This document shows, piece by piece, positions 1-8,741 of a DNA stretch of 60,890 nt. Numbering within the stretch: the stretch's first letter is position 1; every line of letters begins with the position of its first letter. Both the position numbers and the translations under genes were made by a program. The DNA is from Bacteroidales bacterium (GTDB lineage: Bacteria; Bacteroidota; Bacteroidia; Bacteroidales; Paludibacteraceae): assembly GCA_021371875.1 (NCBI GenBank), contig JAJFVH010000161.1:1-60890 (forward strand), given 5' to 3'. The notes under the pieces were generated by a model, which did not search any database, was not told where the DNA came from, and was given only the letters and a program-made list of their open reading frames with translations.

Positions 1-75
1 AACCCCGAAGATGAAACTGACATCAAACGCAAAGCACACAAGAGTATCGCCACGAGCATGTACATGAAATTTTAA
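1..75 (+). CDS. C-terminal end of an unidentified protein
   Basis: An open frame enters from the left edge and stops at TAA 73-75, leaving 24 codons. The tail is polar and basic (it includes DIKRKAHKS) and ends YMKF. It is too short to assign a family. It lies on the same strand as the GH3 gene 57 nt downstream, so it may belong to the same carbohydrate locus, but that is only positional. Confidence 0.5.
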   Translation, partial: NPEDETDIKRKAHKSIATSMYMKF

Positions 76-132
76 ACTTTTCTTTGCGTTTTGTAAAATA
101 CTGAATACTATATAAATAATAATTATAAACAC

Positions 133-2331
133 ATGAAAAGAATAAGTATAATTTTCGTATTTGCGATGCTTTTATGTACTGTATTTTCGCAAAACAAGCA
201 ACTGCCTCTTTACAAGAATGCTACTAAACCAATTGAAAAAAGAGTAAACGATCTTGTTTTGAGAATGACATTGGAAGAAAAAGTTATGCAACTGAACCAA
301 TATACGCTTGGACGCAATGATAATAAAAACAATATCGAAGATGTGTTGAAGCAAAAACCGGCAGAATTAGGTTCTGTTATTTATTTCAACAACGATCCCA
401 AACTTCGTAATGAGGTACAACGTCAATCTATTGAAAAGTCACGCCTGGGAATTCCAATGATATTCGGCTACGATGTAATCCATGGTTACAGAACCGTTTA
501 TCCAATTCCTTTGGCACAAGCTTGTTCCTGGAATCCGGAATTGGCCCAAAAAGCATCAGCTGTGGCTGCTCAAGAAGCAAGAATGTCGGGAGTAGACTGG
601 ACATTCTCGCCCATGATTGATGTGGCACGCGATGGCCGTTGGGGGCGTGTAGCCGAGGGATACGGCGAAGATTCATATACTAATGCCGTTTTTTGTGTGG
701 CGGCAGTAAAAGGCTATCAGGGAGACAATATGGCTGATAATAAAAAAATAGCAGCATGCCTGAAACATTATGTGGGCTATGGAGCATCGGAAGGAGGACG
801 CGATTATGTATTTACCGAGGTGTCGCCTCAAACACTATGGGACACATATATGTTGCCATACCAAGAGGGTGTTAAAGCTGGTGCTGCAACGCTAATGAGT
901 TCTTTCAACGATATTAGCGGGATTCCCGGAAGCGCAAATCATTATACAATGACAGAAGTTTTGAAAAAACGCTGGAAACACGATGGATTTGTGGTTTCTG
1001 ACTGGGGGTCAATAGTACAGCTCATAGCACAGGGAGTTGCAGTAGACAGAAAGGATGCTGCACTCAAGGCATTTAAAGCCGGAGTTACAATGGATATGAT
1101 GAATGGCTGTTATGATAAGTATTTGGTAGAATTAGTGAAAAAAGGTGAAATTTCGAAGAAAGAATTGGATGATGCTGTAAAACGGGTATTGCGTGTAAAA
1201 TTTCGGTTAGGTCTTTTTGAAAATCCATATACTCCTCAAACTACTGAAAAAGAACGTTTTTTATTGCCTGTAAGTTTGAAAATTGCAGAGCAATTGGCCG
1301 AAGAATCAATGGTATTGCTTAAAAATGAAAATAATACGCTGCCATTGAAAGCTCATTCGAAAATAGCCGTTGTAGGCCCATTGGCAAAAAGCAAATGGCA
1401 TTTGCTGGGGTCATGGGCAGCACATGGAAATACGGACGATGTGATATCAATTTATGATGGGCTGGAAGCTGAATTGGGAAAAGACTCGCAATTGTTGTAT
1501 GCCGAAGGATGCGGATTTGATGGAAATGATACATCAAAATTTGCCGAAGCGTTGAAGACAGCAGCAACATCGGATGTAGTAGTAGTTTGTTTGGGTGAAA
1601 AGAAAGACTGGAGTGGTGAAAATGCATCGCGTTCTACTTTAGCATTACCTGAAATACAGGAGAAGCTGGTAGTAGAATTGAAAAAAGCGGGCAAACCGAT
1701 TATTCTACTCCTCTCAAACGGACGACCACTCGAACTAAACCGCCTGGAACCCTTAGTCGATGCCATGGTGGAAATATGGCAACCAGGCATTATGACTGGG
1801 AAAGCCGTAGCTGGAATACTTAGCGGACGAGTAAATCCTTCGGGAAAACTTGCCATAACTTTCCCTTATTCCACTGGACAAGTTCCGATTTATTACAACC
1901 AACGAAAGAGTGCACGACCCCATCAGGGTAAATATCAGGATATTCAAAATACGCCATTGTACGAATTTGGTTATGGTTTAAGCTATACCACCTTCGAATA
2001 CGGCGACATTAAAGCAAACTCCCAAAAAGTAAAAAAAGGAGACAAACTGGTGGTAGAAATTCCGGTAACCAATACTGGTGATAGAGATGGAATGGAGACA
2101 GTTCACTGGTTCATTGCCGATCCGGTTTGTTCAATTTCGCGGCCGGTAAAAGAGCTTAAGTACTTTGAAAAAAAATCATTAGCAAAAGGAGAAATCAGGA
2201 TGTTCAGCTTTGAAATAGACATTAACCGTGATTTCAGTTTTGTAGACGAATCAGGAAACCGCTTTGTGGAACCCGGCGATTTTTATGTGATTGTAAAAGA
2301 CAAGAAAATTAAAATTGAGCTGACAGATTAA
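133..2331 (+). CDS. bglX: Glycoside hydrolase family 3 beta-glucosidase (BglX-like)
   Basis: This is a secreted or periplasmic exo-acting beta-glycosidase that would release terminal sugars from oligosaccharides. The 732-residue protein starts with a signal peptide (about residues 1-19, ending VFSQ). It then has the GH3 N-terminal TIM barrel (about 35-350), with GYDVIHGYRTVYP and KHYVGYGASEGGRDY, and the likely nucleophile Asp290 in VVSDWGS. The GH3 C-terminal alpha/beta domain follows (about 385-610), then a fibronectin-III-like domain (about 640-725). Length and order match BglX. Unlike most downstream proteins it has no T9SS sorting tail, so a periplasmic location is more likely than the surface. 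The symbol rests on similarity of architecture; substrate preference cannot be read from the sequence. Confidence 0.92.
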   Translation: MKRISIIFVFAMLLCTVFSQNKQLPLYKNATKPIEKRVNDLVLRMTLEEKVMQLNQYTLGRNDNKNNIEDVLKQKPAELGSVIYFNNDPKLRNEVQRQSIEKSRLGIPMIFGYDVIHGYRTVYPIPLAQACSWNPELAQKASAVAAQEARMSGVDWTFSPMIDVARDGRWGRVAEGYGEDSYTNAVFCVAAVKGYQGDNMADNKKIAACLKHYVGYGASEGGRDYVFTEVSPQTLWDTYMLPYQEGVKAGAATLMSSFNDISGIPGSANHYTMTEVLKKRWKHDGFVVSDWGSIVQLIAQGVAVDRKDAALKAFKAGVTMDMMNGCYDKYLVELVKKGEISKKELDDAVKRVLRVKFRLGLFENPYTPQTTEKERFLLPVSLKIAEQLAEESMVLLKNENNTLPLKAHSKIAVVGPLAKSKWHLLGSWAAHGNTDDVISIYDGLEAELGKDSQLLYAEGCGFDGNDTSKFAEALKTAATSDVVVVCLGEKKDWSGENASRSTLALPEIQEKLVVELKKAGKPIILLLSNGRPLELNRLEPLVDAMVEIWQPGIMTGKAVAGILSGRVNPSGKLAITFPYSTGQVPIYYNQRKSARPHQGKYQDIQNTPLYEFGYGLSYTTFEYGDIKANSQKVKKGDKLVVEIPVTNTGDRDGMETVHWFIADPVCSISRPVKELKYFEKKSLAKGEIRMFSFEIDINRDFSFVDESGNRFVEPGDFYVIVKDKKIKIELTD

Positions 2332-2386
2332 ATGATTTGAATCAGCCGATTTCTCAAAAAAAAGAAATCACTTTAAAAAGTATAAT

Positions 2387-2887
2387 ATGAAAGAAAATCA
2401 CCTTTTGTCTTCTTTAATCATAGTTTTTATTGCTCTTTGGACAAATGTCCTGACAATACAAGCTTCAACAAACAGTGTTTCTGACGATGTTTGGGAACTC
2501 GAAATTGTGAAGAAAAGTACAAATGAAGTGGTCGTGAGTCGGGTTGTTGCAACAAATACATTTCCTTTGGAAGGATTGGAAGGTAACATGGAGTATTTTG
2601 CCAGGGTAAGAACAAAAAACTTTGTTTATTCCGAGTGGATAATATCGAATGTTTTCACGTATAATCGCGCAACCGGAATCACACCAAGTAATTTCAATCA
2701 GGAATTCGTTGCTCGTGCTGAAAAAGGATGCCTGATTATTTCTTCAACTGTTCCTCAGCATATTAATATATATGGTATTAATGGTTGTCTAATCCAATCT
2801 GTTTACGTTAAAAATGGAGAGACTGTAGTTGCCGGACTCGAAAATGGAGTTTATCTTGTAAATAACCGGAAAATTATCATGAAATGA
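2387..2887 (+). CDS. Short secreted protein: Fn3-like segment plus T9SS sorting tail
   Basis: The 166-residue protein has a signal peptide (about 1-26) and a segment resembling the Fn3-like stretch of its downstream neighbours (WELEIVKKSTNEVVVS, EYFARVRTKNFVYSEW). It ends in a T9SS type-A-like sorting domain (about 105-166; NIYGINGCLIQSV, then ENGVYLVNNRKI). It lacks the LamG domain that precedes this same tail in the genes at 5,401, 6,678 and 8,742, so it looks like the back half of that family standing alone. It could be a small surface protein or the remnant of a larger one. No catalytic residues are apparent. It lies 55 nt after the GH3 gene and is probably co-transcribed with it. Confidence 0.7.
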   Translation: MKENHLLSSLIIVFIALWTNVLTIQASTNSVSDDVWELEIVKKSTNEVVVSRVVATNTFPLEGLEGNMEYFARVRTKNFVYSEWIISNVFTYNRATGITPSNFNQEFVARAEKGCLIISSTVPQHINIYGINGCLIQSVYVKNGETVVAGLENGVYLVNNRKIIMK

Positions 2888-3005
2888 GATAAATGCCATT
2901 CTATTGTTATGTGGTAATCGAAGTATTCGTTGCTTTTTTGTCAATTATGTACAAACTGAAACTATTTCTGAATAAACCAATAACCTCGTACATTTATACT
3001 TCGGT

Positions 3006-3013
3006 TACTTTTG
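3006..3013 (+). promoter_or_regulatory. Possible -7 box (TAnnTTTG) of the 3,079 gene
   Basis: TACTTTTG matches the Bacteroidota -7 consensus TAnnTTTG and lies 65 nt before the chosen ATG at 3,079. No clear TTTG -33 element is seen at the usual distance, so support is weak. It favours the 3,079 start, because an upstream start at 2,893 would place the box inside the gene. Confidence 0.3.
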
Positions 3014-3078
3014 CAATATGGATGATCAAAATTTATCCATTCCTTAATTTTAGTACCGGTTTGAATTTGAATAAATTT

Positions 3079-5343
3079 ATGAAAAAGTATTGTTCCCTAT
3101 ATCTTATAATAATATTCGTATTTTCATTTATAACATCATCGATCCTCACGCTGCAGGCTGCAAATGATTTTCATGCCTACTTACTCAAAGGAGGACATCA
3201 GGGAATTTCATGCGACAAATTGTTGTTCACTGAAAAATCATTGACTGTAGAATTATGGTTGAATTTAGATGCCGGAGCCAATACCGATAAGGTCAATATT
3301 GCCTCAACCATGGGTGATGGGAAAACCGGGTTTATTTTGAGCATAAGGCAAAATACTGCACATTCGAATGCTTTGGAAATACGGTTTTTGGCAAAGACTC
3401 CATCACAGGCAACCATTCCTTTGTTTTTGCCAATGAATGAGTTTGTAGGGAAATGGGGACACATGGCTTTTGTAATTTCCGAAACCGAAGGCAAAGCATA
3501 TTCGTACCTGAACGGGGAACTTTATGAAACTATTGATGCTGCAGGTGGATGGATCGGCAATAATACAACCACAAATCTGGAAATTGGTAACTGGTGGAGC
3601 GACCCGAAGCCACACGGAGGCATAGCTGATTTTCGCATTTGGAAAACTGCCCGCACAGCTTCGGAAATAAAAGAAAATTTCAATAAACATCTGACAGGCA
3701 ACAATCCGGGATTGTACGTCAACTATACCTTTTCAACTTATAACCGGACCGTAGCAAATGAGGCTGGTTCGGGAAACCCCGGGTTATGTAATCCTGAGTC
3801 CGGTTGGCAAAATTATTTTGGAATCGAAACCCTTGCAAAAGCACCGGCTAATATTTCTGTTAATCAAAATGTTCTGTCCTGGCAAGGTGGCAATACAGTA
3901 ACGGCAGACTCAGGTATTTCGGGTAATTATGTGATGAATATCGAACCCGAAGCGCAAAAAATGTATCGTAATCCGCTGAATGGATGGGTTATTTACGGTA
4001 ATGCAAACGTAGCTACAGATTTCTGGACAAAATACGACAATATGACTGTAACCGGACTCAATGAACTTGTTAGAGTTTCGGATTATGCTACAACACTTTA
4101 CATTCGTTGTAGTTGGACTTCGCTCAATCCCACGGAAGATGTTTATTCCTGGGATGCCGACGATAAATTGAAAAATTTAATTGCTCAGGCGCAGCTCAGG
4201 GGCTTGAAACTGGCTTTCAGAGTAGTAGTTGACAGTAGAGATAAAAGTTCCGATTTTTCACCGGCGTATGTAAAAGCAGCTGGTGCACAGGGTTTCACTT
4301 CCGGAACTAACAATGCCCGTTGGACACCCTATCCTGATGATCCCGTTTTTCAGGAAAAATACACAAAATTTTTAAAGGCTTTTGCTCAAAAGTTTAACGA
4401 TCCTGATGTGGTTGAATTCGTTGATGGTTACGGACTTGGGAAATGGGGCGAAGGACATTCCATGAAATACATCAATAGTGCAAATCGTGAAAGTGTATTC
4501 AAATGGATTGTAGACTTATATGTTTCCGAATTCACAAAAATTCCTCTGGTAATAAATTATCATCGCCTGATAGGAGCCGAACTTGAATGGGGGTCGGCCG
4601 ACACCAAGTCGGAAACTCTGTTAGATTATGCTGTGAATAAAGGCTTTAGTCTCCGCCACGATGCTTTTGGTATGACAACCTATTATGGAGCTTGGGAAAA
4701 ACAATACGCCGCAAAATGGAATTTCAAACGCCCGATAATCATGGAAGGTGGTTGGGTTACTGCTCAGCACGATATTACAAAGGATCCACGTAATTATCAA
4801 ACGATAGCAGATGTAAGAGTCGGTGAGTACGATGATTCGCGGGAAGCGAAAGTGAATATGATGGATTTTAGAATTAACGAAACCGGCTCGTGGTTTAGCG
4901 ACACTTATTATCTTGTCAACAACTTTATTGCCGATGGCGCTTATCGGTTATATCCTGACAAATTATCACTTCCAAAGTTAGTTTCAAACGGTTCGCAAAT
5001 ACAGATCACACATCGCTGGAATAATTTGGGTTGGGGATATTGTCCAACTAATATTCCTCAATGGAATCAAAAATATAAAGTTGCTTTCGGTTTATTAGAT
5101 GTAAACGATAATGTGATTGCCACTTTTGTTGATGACCAGACCGATTTGTCGAAATGGATAAAGGGAACTCCGGTTTCATACCTGTTTAATCCACAAATAA
5201 ATGGAATTTCTACAGGCAAATATACCTGGGCTGTGGCCATTGTTGATAAATCCAAAAATAACGAAAAAGGTATTGACATTTCGGTTCAAAAAAGCATGAC
5301 CGCCTCCGGTTGGATGAAACTTTTTGAAGTAAATGTCAGATAA
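3079..5343 (+). CDS. Secreted LamG protein with GH42-like/DUF4832-type domain
   Basis: The protein probably binds and hydrolyses a polysaccharide outside the inner membrane. ATG 3,079 is preferred over an in-frame ATG at 2,893, because a signal peptide begins here (MKKYCSLYLIIIFVFS, cleavage near LQAA), giving 754 residues. A LamG/concanavalin-like domain follows (about 28-235; SLTVELWLNL, ADFRIWKTARTASEIK). Residues about 290-750 resemble the DUF4874/DUF4832 glycosidase-like families: YRNPLNGWV, a TIM-barrel-like stretch, VDGYGLGKWGEGHS with a candidate acid/base Glu, and a C-terminal beta-sandwich. It ends in MKLFEVNVR without the T9SS tail of its neighbours, which is odd for this cluster. 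The LamG and signal peptide calls are firm. The enzyme class is an inference from motif resemblance. Confidence 0.75.
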   Translation: MKKYCSLYLIIIFVFSFITSSILTLQAANDFHAYLLKGGHQGISCDKLLFTEKSLTVELWLNLDAGANTDKVNIASTMGDGKTGFILSIRQNTAHSNALEIRFLAKTPSQATIPLFLPMNEFVGKWGHMAFVISETEGKAYSYLNGELYETIDAAGGWIGNNTTTNLEIGNWWSDPKPHGGIADFRIWKTARTASEIKENFNKHLTGNNPGLYVNYTFSTYNRTVANEAGSGNPGLCNPESGWQNYFGIETLAKAPANISVNQNVLSWQGGNTVTADSGISGNYVMNIEPEAQKMYRNPLNGWVIYGNANVATDFWTKYDNMTVTGLNELVRVSDYATTLYIRCSWTSLNPTEDVYSWDADDKLKNLIAQAQLRGLKLAFRVVVDSRDKSSDFSPAYVKAAGAQGFTSGTNNARWTPYPDDPVFQEKYTKFLKAFAQKFNDPDVVEFVDGYGLGKWGEGHSMKYINSANRESVFKWIVDLYVSEFTKIPLVINYHRLIGAELEWGSADTKSETLLDYAVNKGFSLRHDAFGMTTYYGAWEKQYAAKWNFKRPIIMEGGWVTAQHDITKDPRNYQTIADVRVGEYDDSREAKVNMMDFRINETGSWFSDTYYLVNNFIADGAYRLYPDKLSLPKLVSNGSQIQITHRWNNLGWGYCPTNIPQWNQKYKVAFGLLDVNDNVIATFVDDQTDLSKWIKGTPVSYLFNPQINGISTGKYTWAVAIVDKSKNNEKGIDISVQKSMTASGWMKLFEVNVR

Positions 5344-5400
5344 TCACAATGTGGATTTTTTTGATTTAAATGTAAAAGTATATTCATTAATTTTTGTGTC

Positions 5401-6603
5401 ATGAAAACTAATAACTCTTTTTCTTATTTCATTTTAGTCGTTTCGTTTTTAACAACCAGCCTTCAGTCTTTTGGTGCAAAAGGCGATTTTGGTGCATGGG
5501 AACTCAAAAGCGGACATGGTGGTATGTCATGCGGAGTAGTTGATTTTACTGAGAAATCAATAACAATAGAATTCTGGATGTATTTGAATTCAGCTGATGT
5601 GGAAAAGATTACTATTTTAGGTACTTCCGGTACTGATGCTGGATTTTTAGTCAGTGTCAGAGCAAATTCAGCCAATACAGGTGCTTTGGAGCTAAGATTA
5701 TTTGCAAAAGACACCCAAAAAAACACAGCGCATTTTTATATTCCCCGCGAATACTTTGTAGGTAAATGGGTACATATTGCCTACGTTATTTCTGCCGAAG
5801 AAGAAAAAGCGTATGCCTACGTTAATGGAGGCTATTTTGGCGAAAAAAATGCTTTAGGAGGTTATTATGGTAACAATACAACAGCACTTGGTATCGGGCA
5901 ATGGTGGAGCGACCCAAAACCTTACGGAAAATTAGCAGATATCCGCATTTGGAAAATTGCCCGTTCAGCAGACGAAATAGCCCAGAACTATAACAAACCC
6001 TTAACCGGAACAGAACAAGGATTATACGCTTACTACAATTTCAATGACTTCGCCCAGATTATAACAAATGTGGCGAATCCTGGTACTAATAATGGTTCAT
6101 TAGCTCCATCAGCTACCTGGAGCGATGTGCATGGCTACGAAGTGCTTTCAGCTATGCCAACAAACGTGGTATTAACAGGTAATACACTTAGCTGGAGTGG
6201 TGTGGCAGAGAGTTTTGAATTTGAAATCATTGAAAAAGAGACCGGTAATGTTGTGAAAACTGATGTTTCAACCGGTAATTCTTATTCACTAGCAAACCTG
6301 AGTCTTGATGGAAACAAAGAGTATTACGCAAAGGTAAGAGCAAAGAATACACTGTTTTATTCGAATTGGGCTACAACAGATTCGAATATTTCGGGTGTCG
6401 ATAATCCGGGCATCCATAGATTAACTGTACACACCGACAATAATTCCATTTTTATTAATTCAGATGTTGCCCGCAGTCTTAATGTATTTTACATGGATGG
6501 ACGACTGGTACGCTGTGTTGATTTATCGGTGGGTGAAAATGTAATTGACAATATGTCAAAAGGAATATATCTGATTGACAAACAAAAAGTAGTAGTTTAT
6601 TGA
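5401..6603 (+). CDS. Secreted LamG/Fn3-like protein with T9SS sorting tail
   Basis: The 400-residue protein has a signal peptide (about 1-25, ending QSFGA) and a LamG-like domain (about 28-225; SITIEFWMYLNS, KWVHIAYVIS, ADIRIWKIARSADEIA). An Fn3-like segment follows (about 255-325; EYYAKVRAKNTLFYSNW), then a T9SS type-A-like sorting domain (about 335-400; LNVFYMDGRLVRCVDL, SKGIYLIDKQK). No catalytic module is visible, so it is probably a surface-exposed carbohydrate-binding or scaffold-like protein. It is the simplest form of the paralogous family here and is very close in layout to the protein at 8,742. The post-LamG linker (NVANPGTNNGSL) is shared with the 6,678 protein, pointing to recent duplication. 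Confidence 0.78.
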   Translation: MKTNNSFSYFILVVSFLTTSLQSFGAKGDFGAWELKSGHGGMSCGVVDFTEKSITIEFWMYLNSADVEKITILGTSGTDAGFLVSVRANSANTGALELRLFAKDTQKNTAHFYIPREYFVGKWVHIAYVISAEEEKAYAYVNGGYFGEKNALGGYYGNNTTALGIGQWWSDPKPYGKLADIRIWKIARSADEIAQNYNKPLTGTEQGLYAYYNFNDFAQIITNVANPGTNNGSLAPSATWSDVHGYEVLSAMPTNVVLTGNTLSWSGVAESFEFEIIEKETGNVVKTDVSTGNSYSLANLSLDGNKEYYAKVRAKNTLFYSNWATTDSNISGVDNPGIHRLTVHTDNNSIFINSDVARSLNVFYMDGRLVRCVDLSVGENVIDNMSKGIYLIDKQKVVVY

Positions 6604-6677
6604 GTTGTTTGTCATTTAGAAAATTGAGACAAAATGCGTATACACGACTTCAAATTAGATACTTAAAAAAAATAAAT

Positions 6678-8693
6678 ATGAAAACATTGAAAATAAAACT
6701 TCTACCTCTATTTCTATTTCTTTCACTTTGCTTTACAAGTTATGCCGAAACAATTAAAATTTTGGCTATCGGGAACAGCTTTTCCGAAGATGCAATTGAG
6801 AATTATTTGTACGAACTTGGAAAAGCAGATGATGTTACTTTAATTATTGGCAACATGTATATTGGCGGCTGTAGCCTGGAAACACATTGGAACAATGCCA
6901 ATAATAACAATGCAGCCTACGAATATCGCAAAATAGTGAACGGAGTAAAGTCGAACACAGCGAGTACAAAGTTGGAAACAGCAATTGCCGATGAGGATTG
7001 GGATTACATTACTTTTCAGCAAGTAAGCCAGAATTCAGGGATGTACAGCACCTATTTTCCATACTTAACTAATTTGTTGGCTTATGTAAAATCGAAAGCT
7101 ACTAACCCGAATGTAAAATATGCATTGCACATGACCTGGGCTTATCAGCAAAACTCTACCCACTCAGGTTTTGCCAATTATAATAAGGATCAAATGACAA
7201 TGTATAATTCAATACTTGATGCAGCAAACCGTGCCGCCACAGCTGAAAACATCAGTATTATTATTCCTTCGGGAACAGCTATACAAAATGCACGTACCAG
7301 TTTCATTGGCGACAATCTTTGTCGTGACGGATACCATTTGGATTATAACATTGGGCGTTACACAGCTGCATGTACATGGTATGAGAAAATAACCGGAATA
7401 AATGTCCTCAACAATACTTATGCCCCTGCAAGCCTATCAGCTAAAAGCATTGAAGTAGCTCGCAAGGCAGCACACAGCGCTGTGCAGAATCCAACAAGTA
7501 TTACAGATGTTATTGTTGAATTAGAACAGCCAACAGGTAATTTTAATGCATGGAACATTACCACTGTAGGTCATAATGGGCTTAATAGTGGCATTCTTGC
7601 ATTTCCTGAAAAAAATATGACTCTGGAATGCTGGCTTAATATTGATGATGCAAGTGGTACCAATAGTGCGGGTGTAAATATAATATCTAACCGGCATAAT
7701 GGAAATCAGGGCTTTTCGGTGAATTTGGCAAACAACAGTGCAACCAGTAAAGAAGATGTACGATTTGTTTTTAAAAACACAAAAATTGATGGAACTTCCG
7801 ATCAAGCTTTTGCACTTTTTCTACCTCGTACTGCATTTTCGAATCAATGGGCGCATTTAGCTTTTGTAATTTCTTCGGATGAGCAAAAAGCCTATGCTTA
7901 TCTGAACGGCGAACTGTACAGCGTAATTGAAGATTTTTATACAAGCTGGGTAGGAAATCGAGTGACAGATCAGTTGTGGATAGGACGCTGGTACACGAAC
8001 AGTCCAACATTTTATGGCAAAATGGCGGACATCCGTGTTTGGAATGTAGCTCGAACGGCAGATGAAATAGCCGAAAACTATAACCAACGCCTGAAAGGAA
8101 CAGAAACAGGCTTGTATGTCTATTACAACTTCGATAATTTCGATCAGTCCATCATTAATGTAGCTAATCCAGGAACTAACAATGGTTCTTTGCTTCCGGC
8201 TACTACGTGGACAAATATGCACTCTTACGAAGTACTTTCCCAAAAGCCAGTAAATCTGGCTATTGCAAACAATCAGCTTACATGGGAGGCCGAAGGTGAA
8301 AGCTGGGTGGTGGAGTTTGTTGAAACAGCCAGTAAAACGGTGTTATTGAGCGAAGTGGCTGAAAATACTTCGTTCTCACTCCAAAATCTAAACTTACCAA
8401 CAGCTTCTGAGTACTTTATAAGAGTGAGAACTTTTAACAATGATGTATATTCAGATTGGGCTTCAGTAGATGTTAGCATAACCGGCTTGTCCGGAGTAGA
8501 ATCAGAAAAAATGACTATTTCGACAGAGGGGAATCGATTGATTGTTAATTCCGAAATAGCTCAACCTTTTGATCTGTTCGCTATTGATGGTCGTTTGGTA
8601 CGTTCGGTAAATTTAATTGCTGGCAGAAATGAAATTAACGGTCTTGCAAAAGGGTTTTATTTGGCAAAAAAGCAAAAAATATCGATAAAATAA
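6678..8693 (+). CDS. DUF4886 SGNH-hydrolase-like + LamG protein with T9SS tail
   Basis: ATG 6,678 is preferred over an in-frame codon at 6,600 that overlaps the previous stop, because it opens a signal peptide (LLPLFLFLSLCFTSYA). The 671-residue protein has an N-terminal DUF4886 domain (about 24-270). This is an SGNH-hydrolase relative: block I is ILAIGNSFSEDA and the Asp-x-x-His pair is in DGYHLDYN. A LamG domain (about 285-490), an Fn3-like segment and a T9SS sorting tail (about 605-671; LFAIDGRLVRSVNL) follow. It may remove ester groups such as acetyl from a polysaccharide held by the LamG part. Esterase activity is inferred from the fold; the exact reaction of DUF4886 proteins is not known to me. 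Confidence 0.78.
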   Translation: MKTLKIKLLPLFLFLSLCFTSYAETIKILAIGNSFSEDAIENYLYELGKADDVTLIIGNMYIGGCSLETHWNNANNNNAAYEYRKIVNGVKSNTASTKLETAIADEDWDYITFQQVSQNSGMYSTYFPYLTNLLAYVKSKATNPNVKYALHMTWAYQQNSTHSGFANYNKDQMTMYNSILDAANRAATAENISIIIPSGTAIQNARTSFIGDNLCRDGYHLDYNIGRYTAACTWYEKITGINVLNNTYAPASLSAKSIEVARKAAHSAVQNPTSITDVIVELEQPTGNFNAWNITTVGHNGLNSGILAFPEKNMTLECWLNIDDASGTNSAGVNIISNRHNGNQGFSVNLANNSATSKEDVRFVFKNTKIDGTSDQAFALFLPRTAFSNQWAHLAFVISSDEQKAYAYLNGELYSVIEDFYTSWVGNRVTDQLWIGRWYTNSPTFYGKMADIRVWNVARTADEIAENYNQRLKGTETGLYVYYNFDNFDQSIINVANPGTNNGSLLPATTWTNMHSYEVLSQKPVNLAIANNQLTWEAEGESWVVEFVETASKTVLLSEVAENTSFSLQNLNLPTASEYFIRVRTFNNDVYSDWASVDVSITGLSGVESEKMTISTEGNRLIVNSEIAQPFDLFAIDGRLVRSVNLIAGRNEINGLAKGFYLAKKQKISIK

Positions 8694-8741
8694 TCTGGAA
8701 AAGAATCATATCTAATTAATAATAATTTAAAATTTCGTATT

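Noticed and set aside
1319-1856. Minus-strand open frames inside the first GH3 gene
   Set aside because: They lie wholly within a well-supported gene and have no recognisable domain or start context. They are shadows of its codon pattern.
2348-2373. Terminator between the GH3 gene and the 2,387 gene
   Set aside because: GATTTCT/AGAAATC is only a 7-bp AT-rich stem with a poor T tract. The genes are more likely co-transcribed.
2893-3078. N-terminal extension of the LamG protein starting at ATG 2,893
   Set aside because: The extra 62 residues precede a clear signal peptide at 3,079 and would make it internal. A TAnnTTTG box lies inside the extension.
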